The notes under the pieces were generated by a model, which ran no database searches, was not told the origin of the DNA, and worked only from the letters and a program-made list of their open reading frames with translations. A stretch of 21,694 nt of DNA from Deferribacteraceae bacterium (lineage in GTDB: Bacteria; Chrysiogenota; Deferribacteres; Deferribacterales; JAISNW01): the NCBI GenBank assembly GCA_031285415.1, contig JAITWF010000022.1, forward strand, positions 1 to 21,694. The letters are read 5' to 3'. Shown here piece by piece: positions 13,423 through 21,670 of the stretch (the first letter of the stretch is position 1; every line of letters starts with the position of its first letter). Made by a program: the position numbers and the translations under genes.

Positions 13423-14634
13423 ATGTTTTATACTAAAAGAACGCTAAAAGACACGATACTGAAATTGTCAGATAACTTTAAAGTTATCTTGCTGACAGGG
13501 ATGAGGCAGGTTGGAAAGACTACCCTTCTGAAAGAGCTTTCTGGTAACGGTCGCACCTATGTGACATTAGACAACGCTAAAGATCTATTAATGGCTCAAG
13601 AGGAGCCAGAGTTTTTCTTTCAAACATATCAGCCACCTGCACTTATCGATGAGATTCAATATGCGCCAGAGCTATTCAACCATATTAAAATTATAGCCGA
13701 TAACGCTCCAGATACAGGGCTTATCTGGATGACTGGCTCGCAGCAGTTTCACCTAATGAAGGGGGTTACGGAGAGCCTTGCGGGGCGTGTTGCAATCTTG
13801 GAGCTATTGGGATATTCAATATACGAAAGAGATGGATTGGGGGATAAACAGGTGCCATTTCTGCCATCTCCAACGCCCCCTTCGGTATTGAAAAGGTATA
13901 ACCTCAAAGAGACGTATGATATTATATGGAGGGGGTCTTATCCTGCTATTGTATCAAAAGATGTTGATGTATGGTCAAATTTCTACTCCTCTTATATAAA
14001 AACATATATAGAGCGAGATGTGCGGCAGATCGCCAATATCTCTAACCAAACAGATTTTATAAAGTTTTTGAGTACCGTAGCTGCAAGGACGGCGCAGGAG
14101 CTGAATATTGCCGATATTGCACGCAATGTGGGTATCTCTCCCAACACTGCAAAGGCGTGGCTTTCAATCCTAGAGAGTTCTGGTGTCATTTATCTATTAA
14201 AACCGTACTATAGAAATGTTACAAAGCGGTTTATAAAAAAGCCTAAACTGTACTTTACAGATACAGGTCTCTGCTCGTCTCTCACCTCATGGAACTCACC
14301 TGAATCGCTAGAGAGAGGGGCGATGAGCGGCGCAATATTCGAGACATTTGTGGTGATGGAGATAATAAAATCGTACCACCATAACGGCAAATATCCAGCG
14401 TTCTACTTCTATAGAGATAGTGTACAGACGGAGATTGATCTGCTGATCGAGCAGGATGGGCTTCTGTATCCAATCGAGATAAAGAAAACATCTAATCCTA
14501 GCAAAGATGATCTACGAGGATTTAAAAAGATTGCAGAGGAGTTTGCAGTTGGCTACGGCACACTTATCTGTATGACTGACAAGCCTCGCCCACTAACGGA
14601 AGGTGCTAACGCAATCTCTATTTGGGATATTTAA
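13423..14634 (+). CDS. AAA_14/DUF4143 ATPase
   Basis: A 403-residue protein of the widespread AAA_14-DUF4143 family. The N-terminal ATPase has Walker A GMRQVGKTTLL (about 26-36), a conserved YVTLDNAKDLL segment and Walker B ALIDEIQYAPELF (about 74-86), followed by TGSQQFHLMKGVTESLAGR. The central part has an HTH-like stretch (ELNIADIARNVGISPNTAKAWLSILESSGVI, about 222-252) and the C-terminal DUF4143 domain ends with a nuclease-like EIDLLIEQDGLLYPIEIKKTS core (D/E...E.K). The cellular role of this family is not settled; genes spread by horizontal transfer and often occur alone. Its translation start lies immediately behind a strong hairpin. It ends 2 nt before the LuxR-type gene, so the two may be coupled. 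Confidence 0.88.
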   Translation: MFYTKRTLKDTILKLSDNFKVILLTGMRQVGKTTLLKELSGNGRTYVTLDNAKDLLMAQEEPEFFFQTYQPPALIDEIQYAPELFNHIKIIADNAPDTGLIWMTGSQQFHLMKGVTESLAGRVAILELLGYSIYERDGLGDKQVPFLPSPTPPSVLKRYNLKETYDIIWRGSYPAIVSKDVDVWSNFYSSYIKTYIERDVRQIANISNQTDFIKFLSTVAARTAQELNIADIARNVGISPNTAKAWLSILESSGVIYLLKPYYRNVTKRFIKKPKLYFTDTGLCSSLTSWNSPESLERGAMSGAIFETFVVMEIIKSYHHNGKYPAFYFYRDSVQTEIDLLIEQDGLLYPIEIKKTSNPSKDDLRGFKKIAEEFAVGYGTLICMTDKPRPLTEGANAISIWDI

Positions 14635-14636
14635 CT

Positions 14637-15566
14637 ATGCCAAACTACTTTATCGAGCTTCTGCTTGCAATATTGCGAATTGCTACGCTGGGGGTGGTGT
14701 TTTATCTACTCCACCCACCAGTGGGCAGGTTCCGCTCTATCGCCGCTATCGGCGTGATAATATTGCAGTACCCGATCTGCCGCATACTATTCTTTGCCAG
14801 TAACCGCAACTTTGTAGCAAGCGTTGCCGCTGATACTATTATATTTCTCATCTTAGGCTATCTATGCCGAGGCGAATCGAAGGATAATGATGATTTTGGC
14901 GACCTGACTCGCCCTATAGTTAGTGCGATATATCTGAACGTTATCCTTCAATTCCTAAACTACACCTTAGGTGCCTACGCCTATGCCGTTATCGGCACAC
15001 TACCACCATCATTCTCGCTAGAGATGTACGCCTTTAAGGTTATTGAAGCGCTAATTTTGCTATTATGGACGTTATTCTACTATCGCATAGCTCGAAATAT
15101 GGCGGTGAATACGCCGTTATCGTTCACGCTATTCACAATATTCACTCCTATTGCAGGATTGGTGGCTATTGCTGCAAGCAGTCGATTAAACGCTGATAGC
15201 AGTAGCGTCATGCTATTCGGTGGAGTTTTTGGCACCTTAATCTTAGCCCTTAATATGTCTGTATTCTACCTATATGTAAAGCTATCCGTAGCATATGAGT
15301 CGCTACGCTTTGCGCAGTCGCTTGCAAGAACGCCGCCTGTATGGACGGCAGAGGCAGGGCTATCTGCCGCATTTATATCGAAATATGAGATCACGCCACG
15401 AGAGAGGGAGGTTGTTGAGATACTCCTATCGGGCAAGACTGATAAGGAGATCGCTATCGCTCTTGATATCGCCGTCAACACTGTGCAGGTTCATCTAAAG
15501 CGAATCTATCGCAAAACTGGTGCAGCAGGGCGTTTTGCCCTATCGGCATTGGTGCGTGGAGAGTAG
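14637..15566 (+). CDS. Membrane-bound LuxR-type transcriptional regulator
   Basis: A 309-residue protein with about seven hydrophobic segments (residues roughly 5-215) followed by a C-terminal LuxR/GerE HTH domain (about 245-309). The domain is clear: TPREREVVEILLSGKTDKEIAIALDIAVNTVQVHLKRIYRKTG. No receiver domain, PAS domain or histidine kinase is seen, so the membrane part is presumably the sensor and the HTH acts from the membrane (inference). Start: a TTG at 14622 would overlap the DUF4143 gene, but ATG 14637, 2 nt after that gene's stop, is more credible. Downstream (15567-15605) lies a pair of direct repeats that could be its target, and the next two genes encode an outer-membrane-type protein and a CPBP protease. 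Confidence 0.8.
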   Translation: MPNYFIELLLAILRIATLGVVFYLLHPPVGRFRSIAAIGVIILQYPICRILFFASNRNFVASVAADTIIFLILGYLCRGESKDNDDFGDLTRPIVSAIYLNVILQFLNYTLGAYAYAVIGTLPPSFSLEMYAFKVIEALILLLWTLFYYRIARNMAVNTPLSFTLFTIFTPIAGLVAIAASSRLNADSSSVMLFGGVFGTLILALNMSVFYLYVKLSVAYESLRFAQSLARTPPVWTAEAGLSAAFISKYEITPREREVVEILLSGKTDKEIAIALDIAVNTVQVHLKRIYRKTGAAGRFALSALVRGE

Positions 15567-15605
15567 TTTAACCGTAATTAGGTACGCCATCTAACCGTAA
15601 GTGGG
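15567..15605. promoter_or_regulatory. Direct-repeat operator candidate
   Basis: TTTAACCGTAATTAGG (15567-15582) and TCTAACCGTAAGTGGG (15590-15605) share TAACCGTAA, spaced 23 bp apart, about two helical turns. They lie just downstream of the LuxR-type gene and upstream of the barrel protein gene. A weak TTTACT/AATAAA promoter-like pair follows (about 15608-15636). Tandem sites at this spacing suit an activator dimer. Confidence 0.45.
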
Positions 15606-15663
15606 AATTTACTTTTTCGCATAAAACCTGAATAAAAACGTATCAATATTCAGGAGATCTATA

Positions 15664-16467
15664 ATGAAAGTTTTTATCTTTATCTTTCTACTGCTCAACT
15701 CTGCATATGCAAGCATGGACTCGTACCTTTACACCTCTACATATGGCGAGATGTCGTACGATCTTGTGGCTCGTGAACGCTACGGCGATATAGAGCTAAA
15801 GGTTGATAATAGCCTCTCCCCTATCTGGGCTGGTATCGCAGGCGATATTGTATACAGTGCCGCCCCATTTCTATCGCTATCTGCTGGCTCACAGCTAAAT
15901 ATCGGGTGGAACTACCATCCACTAGGCATAGTCGAGCTTGTGGGGCTTGGGTTGAATAAACGAGCAGACGCCGATGACCAAGATGATGGTGTGAACGGGT
16001 GGGGGCTAGACGGCGTTGCCTATAATATCCACGTTGGCGGCACTCTGCAATATGCTTGGAACCGCTTTATAGCGCAGATCTACAACGAGCTAAACTACTT
16101 TGCCTACACAAGGGCAGAGGGGGACGACCTCTGGTACTATCTGGGTGATGAGGGGATGAATCAGAACACCTTTAATCACAGGTTCACCACCTTTATCGGA
16201 TATACAATGCCTGAAAAGCTTGATCTCGTAGGGGTGGAGTTCTCTGGCAGGTTGCCCCTCTATAACGCTGAAAGTGGTAGCGGCAGCGTGAGGGAGATCG
16301 GCTATAAGATGGATATATCCCTTATGGCAAACTACAAATTTAATGATAGATGGTCGCTTATGACGATCTTGAAGTTCTCAAACGGTCTCGAAGACCCAAT
16401 TACAAGCGAATATGAGCGCACGTGGGGCTTTGACCGTGTGCAATTTGTCTTTGCATGGAGGATGTAA
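15664..16467 (+). CDS. Secreted beta-barrel-like outer-membrane protein of unknown function
   Basis: A 267-residue protein with a signal peptide (residues 1-16, MKVFIFIFLLLNSAYA, cleavage before S17). The rest is a series of alternating amphipathic strands with aromatic residues at the ends (for example YNIHVGGTLQYAWNRFIAQIYNELNYFAY, RFTTFIGYTMPEKLDLVGVEFSGRL, YKMDISLMANYKFNDRWSLMTILKFSNG, FDRVQFVFAWRM). This pattern is that of a small outer-membrane barrel of perhaps 10-12 strands. The C-terminus is Met, not the classic Phe/Tyr, and I recognise no named family. AGGAG (ribosome site) is present before ATG 15664. The CPBP gene overlaps its stop by 1 nt (TAATG), so both are co-translated. Confidence 0.6.
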   Translation: MKVFIFIFLLLNSAYASMDSYLYTSTYGEMSYDLVARERYGDIELKVDNSLSPIWAGIAGDIVYSAAPFLSLSAGSQLNIGWNYHPLGIVELVGLGLNKRADADDQDDGVNGWGLDGVAYNIHVGGTLQYAWNRFIAQIYNELNYFAYTRAEGDDLWYYLGDEGMNQNTFNHRFTTFIGYTMPEKLDLVGVEFSGRLPLYNAESGSGSVREIGYKMDISLMANYKFNDRWSLMTILKFSNGLEDPITSEYERTWGFDRVQFVFAWRM

Positions 16468-17258
16468 TGAAGCGAATCCTCTCACTCTTCCTCGTTATAT
16501 TAATATTACGCATAATAGATAGTTTCATTCTTCGCACAGATCAGGGGATAATTGGCGAGCTATTTGTGCATAAGCTAGCTGGCGTTGCGCTTCTACTTAT
16601 CGTCGCCAGAGATATCTTTAATGCAAAACATCGGCTACATGGGGTGCTTAGTGGGCTTGCAATCGCAGGTATCGCCTATCTGACGGCATATACTGTAGAG
16701 ATCGCTATAGCGTATATGCAAGGGGGGAAACCCTCGCTACAGTTCTACGTTACAAGCTATCAGATTATGGGGAATACGCTACTAAATAGCGGCGTAGCCT
16801 TTGTTATCATCTGCATTGTCGGCAATATTATAAATGTTGTGATGGAGGATGGCATATTTCGTGGATTATTCATTAGGCTAGGGGAGCGGCAGTGGTCGTT
16901 TGCAAGGGCGAATCTCTTTGCCGCTCTACTATTTGGAATCTGGCATGCGATAATGCCAATACGAAACTATATAGACGGTGATCAATCGCTAACGGGAGCT
17001 ACAATATCAGCATTGATAATACTCTTTAGCTCCTTTCTATTCGGAGTACAGCTGGGGTGGCAATATCGAATATCGGGATCGCTATGGAGCGGCATGACGG
17101 TGCATTTTATTAATAATACAAGCGCAAACCTGCTGCACGTCGTGGTGAACGGCATGGAGGGATCGCCCACCATGCGCATTGCGATAGCGCAGACGATAAT
17201 GTTTGTGCTAGTGGTTATACTATATATGCGCTACAGATCCGCTTGCCAGAGGCTTTAG
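16467..17258 (+). CDS. CPBP-family intramembrane metalloprotease
   Basis: A 263-residue inner-membrane protein with about eight membrane segments and the three CPBP (CAAX protease/bacteriocin-processing) motifs: E127-D128-G-I-F-R132 (motif 1, EExxxR; the second Glu is Asp here), F156-G-I-W-H160 (motif 2, FxxxH) and H213-F-I-N-N217 (motif 3, HxxxN). It probably cleaves membrane-embedded or prenylated substrates; some members act in immunity to bacteriocins or in regulated proteolysis. The start is ATG 16467, with GGAGG 5 nt upstream, rather than the in-frame ATG 16455; it overlaps the barrel gene's stop (TAATG). The 3' end overlaps the GGDEF gene on the other strand by 44 bp. Confidence 0.82.
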   Translation: MKRILSLFLVILILRIIDSFILRTDQGIIGELFVHKLAGVALLLIVARDIFNAKHRLHGVLSGLAIAGIAYLTAYTVEIAIAYMQGGKPSLQFYVTSYQIMGNTLLNSGVAFVIICIVGNIINVVMEDGIFRGLFIRLGERQWSFARANLFAALLFGIWHAIMPIRNYIDGDQSLTGATISALIILFSSFLFGVQLGWQYRISGSLWSGMTVHFINNTSANLLHVVVNGMEGSPTMRIAIAQTIMFVLVVILYMRYRSACQRL

Positions 17259-18279
17259 ATTGGTATAACCCCACGTCTGCCATCTTGACGATATCGATCG
17301 GGTCGCTCTTGTACACATCTATATCTTTCGGCACGCACACAAATCCACCCGATATGCCGAGCTTGCCCACCATATTAAACCGTTTAGCGATCTCGTCGAT
17401 CATTGCGACAATCTTTGCAAAGAGCGACTTCACGTCGGCGGCGTTGTTTAGATTTACCATAGCGTAAAACTCGTCGCCACCGAATCTGCCAAACACCTCA
17501 CTATCATTGAGAAGTGCCTTGATCCCTGTTGCTACCTCAAAGAGAACCTCGTCGCCCACGATATGCCCATGTGTGTCGTTCAACTCCTTGAAGTTATCCA
17601 TATCCATCAGGATAAAGGAGAACGGAGCGTCGATATACTTGTATCTATCGATAAATTTGAATAGAAGTGAGTGCATCATCGCCTTATTGTAGACCTTTGT
17701 GAGGAAGTCGTACTGGGCGAAGTATAAGATCGTTTGCGCATGATGAAGCTTTCGCAGGGCGATACCGATCCTGATTATAAGCTCCCGTATAAAATCTGAG
17801 TGTGCGTCGCCAGAGAGCTTCTCTGGGTTTCTGCTATATAGGTTTAGGCTTGCGATCACCTTGCCATCCTCTACGATAGGGGCGATCAGGTATGAGCCGA
17901 TCTCATCCATAATATGAAAATCGCTGATAAGACCTGTCAGATATGTACCGAAGTATGGACGTCTCTCTACAAAGGCGTACTTTAGTGTCTTTTCATTCGT
18001 GTACTTTACTCGTACGAGATTAGGATCTGATAGATTATCGATCTTTAAGGCGTTGCTATCGATAAATAGTACCGCCTTGTCGATATCAAAGATCTCCTCC
18101 ATGTAGCGAAGGGCTTTGCCGTCGATATCGCCGACCGATTCGGCGGTGAGAAAGGCATCCTCCACCAGCTGAAAGCCTTTATGCTTCGATTCGTTCTCCT
18201 TTATCAGGTTTACGAGGCTCTCTAGCTCCTTCTTTAACGCCATATTCTCTTTTAGTACGGTATAGACTTTGTTTTTCAC
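17215..18279 (-). CDS. Diguanylate cyclase with N-terminal DUF484/GAF-like domain
   Basis: A 354-residue protein. The N-terminus has a coiled coil (about 1-35) and a DUF484/GAF-like sensor (about 38-185, with LIAPIVEDGKVIASLNLYSRNPEKL); the C-terminal half is a GGDEF domain (about 190-350) with FDLTxxYN-like start FLTKVYNK, metal-binding MDMDNFKELND, and active-site RFGGDEF at about 266-271. This is a complete cyclase making c-di-GMP from two GTP in the cytosol. No RxxD inhibitory site is seen just upstream of GGDEF. Start: GTG 18279, which makes a GTGA overlap with the polA stop; TTG 18291 is the longer alternative. It is the last gene of the gpsA-polA operon. Its 3' end overlaps the convergent CPBP gene. 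Confidence 0.87.
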   Translation of the reverse strand: MKNKVYTVLKENMALKKELESLVNLIKENESKHKGFQLVEDAFLTAESVGDIDGKALRYMEEIFDIDKAVLFIDSNALKIDNLSDPNLVRVKYTNEKTLKYAFVERRPYFGTYLTGLISDFHIMDEIGSYLIAPIVEDGKVIASLNLYSRNPEKLSGDAHSDFIRELIIRIGIALRKLHHAQTILYFAQYDFLTKVYNKAMMHSLLFKFIDRYKYIDAPFSFILMDMDNFKELNDTHGHIVGDEVLFEVATGIKALLNDSEVFGRFGGDEFYAMVNLNNAADVKSLFAKIVAMIDEIAKRFNMVGKLGISGGFVCVPKDIDVYKSDPIDIVKMADVGLYQSKASGKRICSAYIV

Positions 18280-20669
18280 AGCTGCCCCCAATCGGCACCA
18301 ACACTCGCATTCACAGAGAGCGGCACATTTAGCGAAAACGCCCCCTCCATCTCTACTCTAGCGCACTCTAGGAAGCGGTTCGCCTCGCTCTCATTCACCT
18401 CAAAGATCAGCTCATCGTGTATCTGTAGGCTCATTGTGGCGTTGAACTGCTCCCTTTTAATCATTTCAATGCAGCGAAGCATGGCGACCTTGATTATATC
18501 GGCGGCACTCCCCTGTATAGGGGCGTTTATTGCGGCTCTCTCTGCACGCTGACGGTTCAGTCCGTTGCGGCTTGTGATCTCGGGGAAGAATCGCTTGCGC
18601 CCAAGCACCGTTTCGCAATATCCACGCTCCCTAGTATCTGCAATCGTGTTTGAAATATATGTTTTAACGCCTGAGTATAGCGCAAAGTATGCATCGATAA
18701 ACGATTTTGCCTCTTTCGGCGAGATCCCTGTATCTCTAGCGAGTCCGAACGGCGATAGACCGTACACTATCCCAAAGTTGACAGCCTTTGCAAGCCTGCG
18801 TACATCTGGCGTAACGTCAGCCTCTGGTAGATTAAAGATGTTCATCGCTGTGAGTGTGTGGATATCTTTCCCATGCTGAAATGCCGATATAAGGTTCGTA
18901 TCGCCAGAAAGGTGCGCCAATATGCGCAACTCGATCTGCGAATAGTCTAGCGATACAAGGCTGTACCCCTCTTTAGGGACGAATGCCGAGCGTATAACCT
19001 TACCAACATCACCACGTGCAGGGATATTTTGTAGGTTAGGATTAACGGAAGATAACCGTCCTGTGCCTGTGCCTGTTTGTTTGAATGTGGTGTGAATCCT
19101 GCCATCCGCCGCCACAGCGTCGAGTAGCGGCTGTGTGTACGTCGAGAGCAGCTTGGAGTACTCACGGTATAGGAGGATCTCCTCGATCATCTCCTTATGT
19201 TCAGGGTTTGCGGCGGCAAGCTCCTTGAGGGTATCCTCCGCCGTCGACCGATTGCTCTTTGCAAGCTGTGGGATATTTAATCTATCGTACAGATACTCTG
19301 CAAGCTGTTTCGGTGAGTTTAAGTTTATATCGTACTGCGCCCGATTGATGAGCTTCGACGCTACCTGCCCGATCTTCTGCTTTAGCGTATTGGCGATAGC
19401 CTGCACACGCTCTGGGCGGATTGCAATGCCACTAAGCTCCATCTGGGCTAATGTGTACGATACGGGTAGCTCTATATCGGTGTAAAGCGTTGTTAGTGCT
19501 AATTTTTCTAGCTTAGTCTCTATATCCTTTGCCATATATAGAAGTTTTGGGATAAACTCCTCTATCTGCTCTGTTTTCGCTTTATGAATCGTACCGCTAT
19601 CTGGGTCGCAGAGCCAGCTCATCAGTAGATAATCTTTCGCTCCCTGAAACGTGCTGCCTGTAGCCTTTATGAACGCCTTTAGATCGTAAAAGTGCGCATT
19701 ATCAGGGATTGTGTGGCTGTTGAATTTATCGTACGTTTCGCCATCCGTTACGAATAGCTCATTATCGACGGCGATAAAGTGTGTAGGGTTTGCGACTACC
19801 CCCTCCATGCACGGCTTGAAAGCTGGCAAAGGCTGCGGTGTTGCCTCCTCTACCGTTGTATTGACCTTTGCAGCCACTGCACGCATACCAAGGGCAGAGA
19901 ACCGCTCCATAAGGGCGTTCTTATCGTCATTTATAACAGGCTCTGCAAGATCTTTTATATCTATCAGCGAGATAAGATCCATCGCAATATACGCTTGTGC
20001 CTTATCACGCTCTAAATTTTCTTTCACTTTGCCTTTGAGGTCGTTAATATTGGCGTAGAGGTTGTCTAGCGAGCCGTATTCGCTGATAAGCTTCGCTGCC
20101 GTCTTCTCGCCAACGCCTAACACGCCAGGGATATTGTCGGATTTATCGCCGAGTAGCGATAGATAGCTTAAGATCTCGGTTGGCAATACGCCGTACTTCG
20201 CCTTCGCCTCATTTGCCCCTAAAAGGGTGCCAGATTGATCATCGTAGATCTTTATATTGTCGTTCACTAGCTGAAAGAGATCTTTATCTTTCGTAACGAT
20301 AGCTACAGGTTCGGTTGATTTTTTTGCAAGCGTAGCGATAATATCATCCGCCTCTATCCCTGTCTGATGATAGACTGGGATCCCCATGAGGGGGAGTAGC
20401 TCACGAATTATAGGCATCTGCGCCACGAGATCTTCGGGCATAGCCTCACGGTTCGCCTTATATGCAGGATACTTTCTATGTCGTTCGGTCTCCCCTTTAG
20501 CGTCAAAAACCGCCACTATCTGTGACGGTTTCAACGTTTGGCGCACCCTCTCTAGGATATTAAAGAATAGATGAACCGTGCCTGTGGGGGTGCCATCTGG
20601 TGCAGAGAGCGGCGGAGCCTTGTGGTACGCCCTATAGGCGATCGAGTTGCCATCTAAGATAACTATCAT
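18276..20669 (-). CDS. polA: DNA polymerase I (5' nuclease and polymerase; degenerate 3' exonuclease)
   Basis: A 797-residue family A polymerase that removes RNA primers and fills gaps in replication and repair. 5' nuclease domain (1 to about 285): LDGNSIAYRAYH, AVFDAKGETERHRKYPAYKANR, GIEADDIIATL, TKDKDLFQLV and LLGDKSDNIPGVLGVGEKTA are intact. Middle region (about 286-400) is short and lacks the FDxET exonuclease motif, so proofreading is absent; this is common in Pol I of many bacteria such as Thermus. Polymerase domain (about 400-797): motif A LVSLDYSQIELRILAHL, motif B RRLAKAVNFGIVYG, motif C QIHDELIFEV with D752/E753. The gene overlaps gpsA (ATGA) and the GGDEF gene (GTGA), so all three are probably one operon. 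About 130 residues shorter than E. coli PolA. Confidence 0.97.
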   Translation of the reverse strand: MIVILDGNSIAYRAYHKAPPLSAPDGTPTGTVHLFFNILERVRQTLKPSQIVAVFDAKGETERHRKYPAYKANREAMPEDLVAQMPIIRELLPLMGIPVYHQTGIEADDIIATLAKKSTEPVAIVTKDKDLFQLVNDNIKIYDDQSGTLLGANEAKAKYGVLPTEILSYLSLLGDKSDNIPGVLGVGEKTAAKLISEYGSLDNLYANINDLKGKVKENLERDKAQAYIAMDLISLIDIKDLAEPVINDDKNALMERFSALGMRAVAAKVNTTVEEATPQPLPAFKPCMEGVVANPTHFIAVDNELFVTDGETYDKFNSHTIPDNAHFYDLKAFIKATGSTFQGAKDYLLMSWLCDPDSGTIHKAKTEQIEEFIPKLLYMAKDIETKLEKLALTTLYTDIELPVSYTLAQMELSGIAIRPERVQAIANTLKQKIGQVASKLINRAQYDINLNSPKQLAEYLYDRLNIPQLAKSNRSTAEDTLKELAAANPEHKEMIEEILLYREYSKLLSTYTQPLLDAVAADGRIHTTFKQTGTGTGRLSSVNPNLQNIPARGDVGKVIRSAFVPKEGYSLVSLDYSQIELRILAHLSGDTNLISAFQHGKDIHTLTAMNIFNLPEADVTPDVRRLAKAVNFGIVYGLSPFGLARDTGISPKEAKSFIDAYFALYSGVKTYISNTIADTRERGYCETVLGRKRFFPEITSRNGLNRQRAERAAINAPIQGSAADIIKVAMLRCIEMIKREQFNATMSLQIHDELIFEVNESEANRFLECARVEMEGAFSLNVPLSVNASVGADWGQL

Positions 20670-21670
20670 ATCGTCTCATCTTCCTCTGGGCGAAGTGGGC
20701 GGCGCATAAGGTCGTTTGCCGATTCGATAGGGTTCTTCCCCTCGTAGATAATTCTATACACCTCTGTGCAGATAGGCATGGAGATATTGTGTCTCTGCGC
20801 CTCTAGGTATACAGCCTTTGCGGTGAATACCCCTTCGGCGACGGAGTTATACTTTTTCTGTATATCCTCTACGGTAAGCCCCTCTGCAAGGAGTTTACCG
20901 ACTTGACGATTGCGGCTTTTGTCGCCAGTGGTGGTTAAAACGAGATCGCCAAGCCCTGCAAGGCCGTAAAAGGTCTCCCTCTGTGCGCCGTACGATATGC
21001 CAAGGCGTGCTATTTCGGCAAGTCCACGTGTGATAATGCCAGCTCTGGCGTTATCATCCATGCCGATACCGTCTGAAAGCCCTGTAGCGATAGCGATAAC
21101 GTTTTTCACCGCTCCGCCAACCTCTAGCCCCACCATATCGGAGGCGGTATATACACGGAAGTAGTCGCAAGATAGCTCACGCTGCCACCACTTTGCTACC
21201 TCTGGATCGTTAGAGCTTAAACTAACGGCGGTGAGCTTTTTAAGAGCGACCTCTTTAGCAAATGAGGGGCCCGATAGGATTGCAAACTTTGCGTCGATCT
21301 CCTCTGCGAGGGTTTGTACCACAAGTTTACCTGTATCGATCTCGATCCCTTTGGAGGCGTTGAGGATATATCTACCCTTCAAAAGTGCGCTATATTGGCG
21401 AGCTACAGAGCGAGAGAACTGTGTAGGCACTGTCCATATTATGTATTGAGCGTCGCAGCTCGATAGATCGTCCATATATCGAGCGGTAACGGTCGGATTA
21501 AGTTTCATATCTTTAAGGAATAAACTGTTTTCATTACTATCGTTAATGCTGTCGATAACGCCCTTTTCACGAGCATATAGCTCGACTGGGCGTCCAGATT
21601 CGGCAGCTAGTGAGGCTAGAGCCGTTCCCCAGGCTCCTCCGCCGATGACGGCTATCTTTTCCATACTCAT
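20666..21670 (-). CDS. gpsA: Glycerol-3-phosphate dehydrogenase [NAD(P)+]
   Basis: A 334-residue cytosolic enzyme that reduces dihydroxyacetone phosphate to sn-glycerol 3-phosphate, the starting step of phospholipid synthesis. Seen: N-terminal IAVIGGGAWGTALASLAAESG (Rossmann loop), LSGPSFAKEVA, VGLEVGGAVKNVIAIATGLSDGIG (catalytic Lys) and YGLAGLGDLVLTTTGDKSRNRQVG, all diagnostic of GpsA. Length is normal. The start is ATG 21670, with AAAGGGGTGA shortly upstream; ATG 21664 is the shorter alternative. Its stop overlaps the polA start (ATGA), so it is the first gene of the gpsA-polA-GGDEF operon as far as the window shows. Confidence 0.97.
   Translation of the reverse strand: MSMEKIAVIGGGAWGTALASLAAESGRPVELYAREKGVIDSINDSNENSLFLKDMKLNPTVTARYMDDLSSCDAQYIIWTVPTQFSRSVARQYSALLKGRYILNASKGIEIDTGKLVVQTLAEEIDAKFAILSGPSFAKEVALKKLTAVSLSSNDPEVAKWWQRELSCDYFRVYTASDMVGLEVGGAVKNVIAIATGLSDGIGMDDNARAGIITRGLAEIARLGISYGAQRETFYGLAGLGDLVLTTTGDKSRNRQVGKLLAEGLTVEDIQKKYNSVAEGVFTAKAVYLEAQRHNISMPICTEVYRIIYEGKNPIESANDLMRRPLRPEEDETI

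Noticed and set aside
16455..16466. ATG 16455 as the CPBP start
   Set aside because: The GGAGG ribosome site overlaps this codon and is well placed for ATG 16467, which also gives a TAATG coupling.
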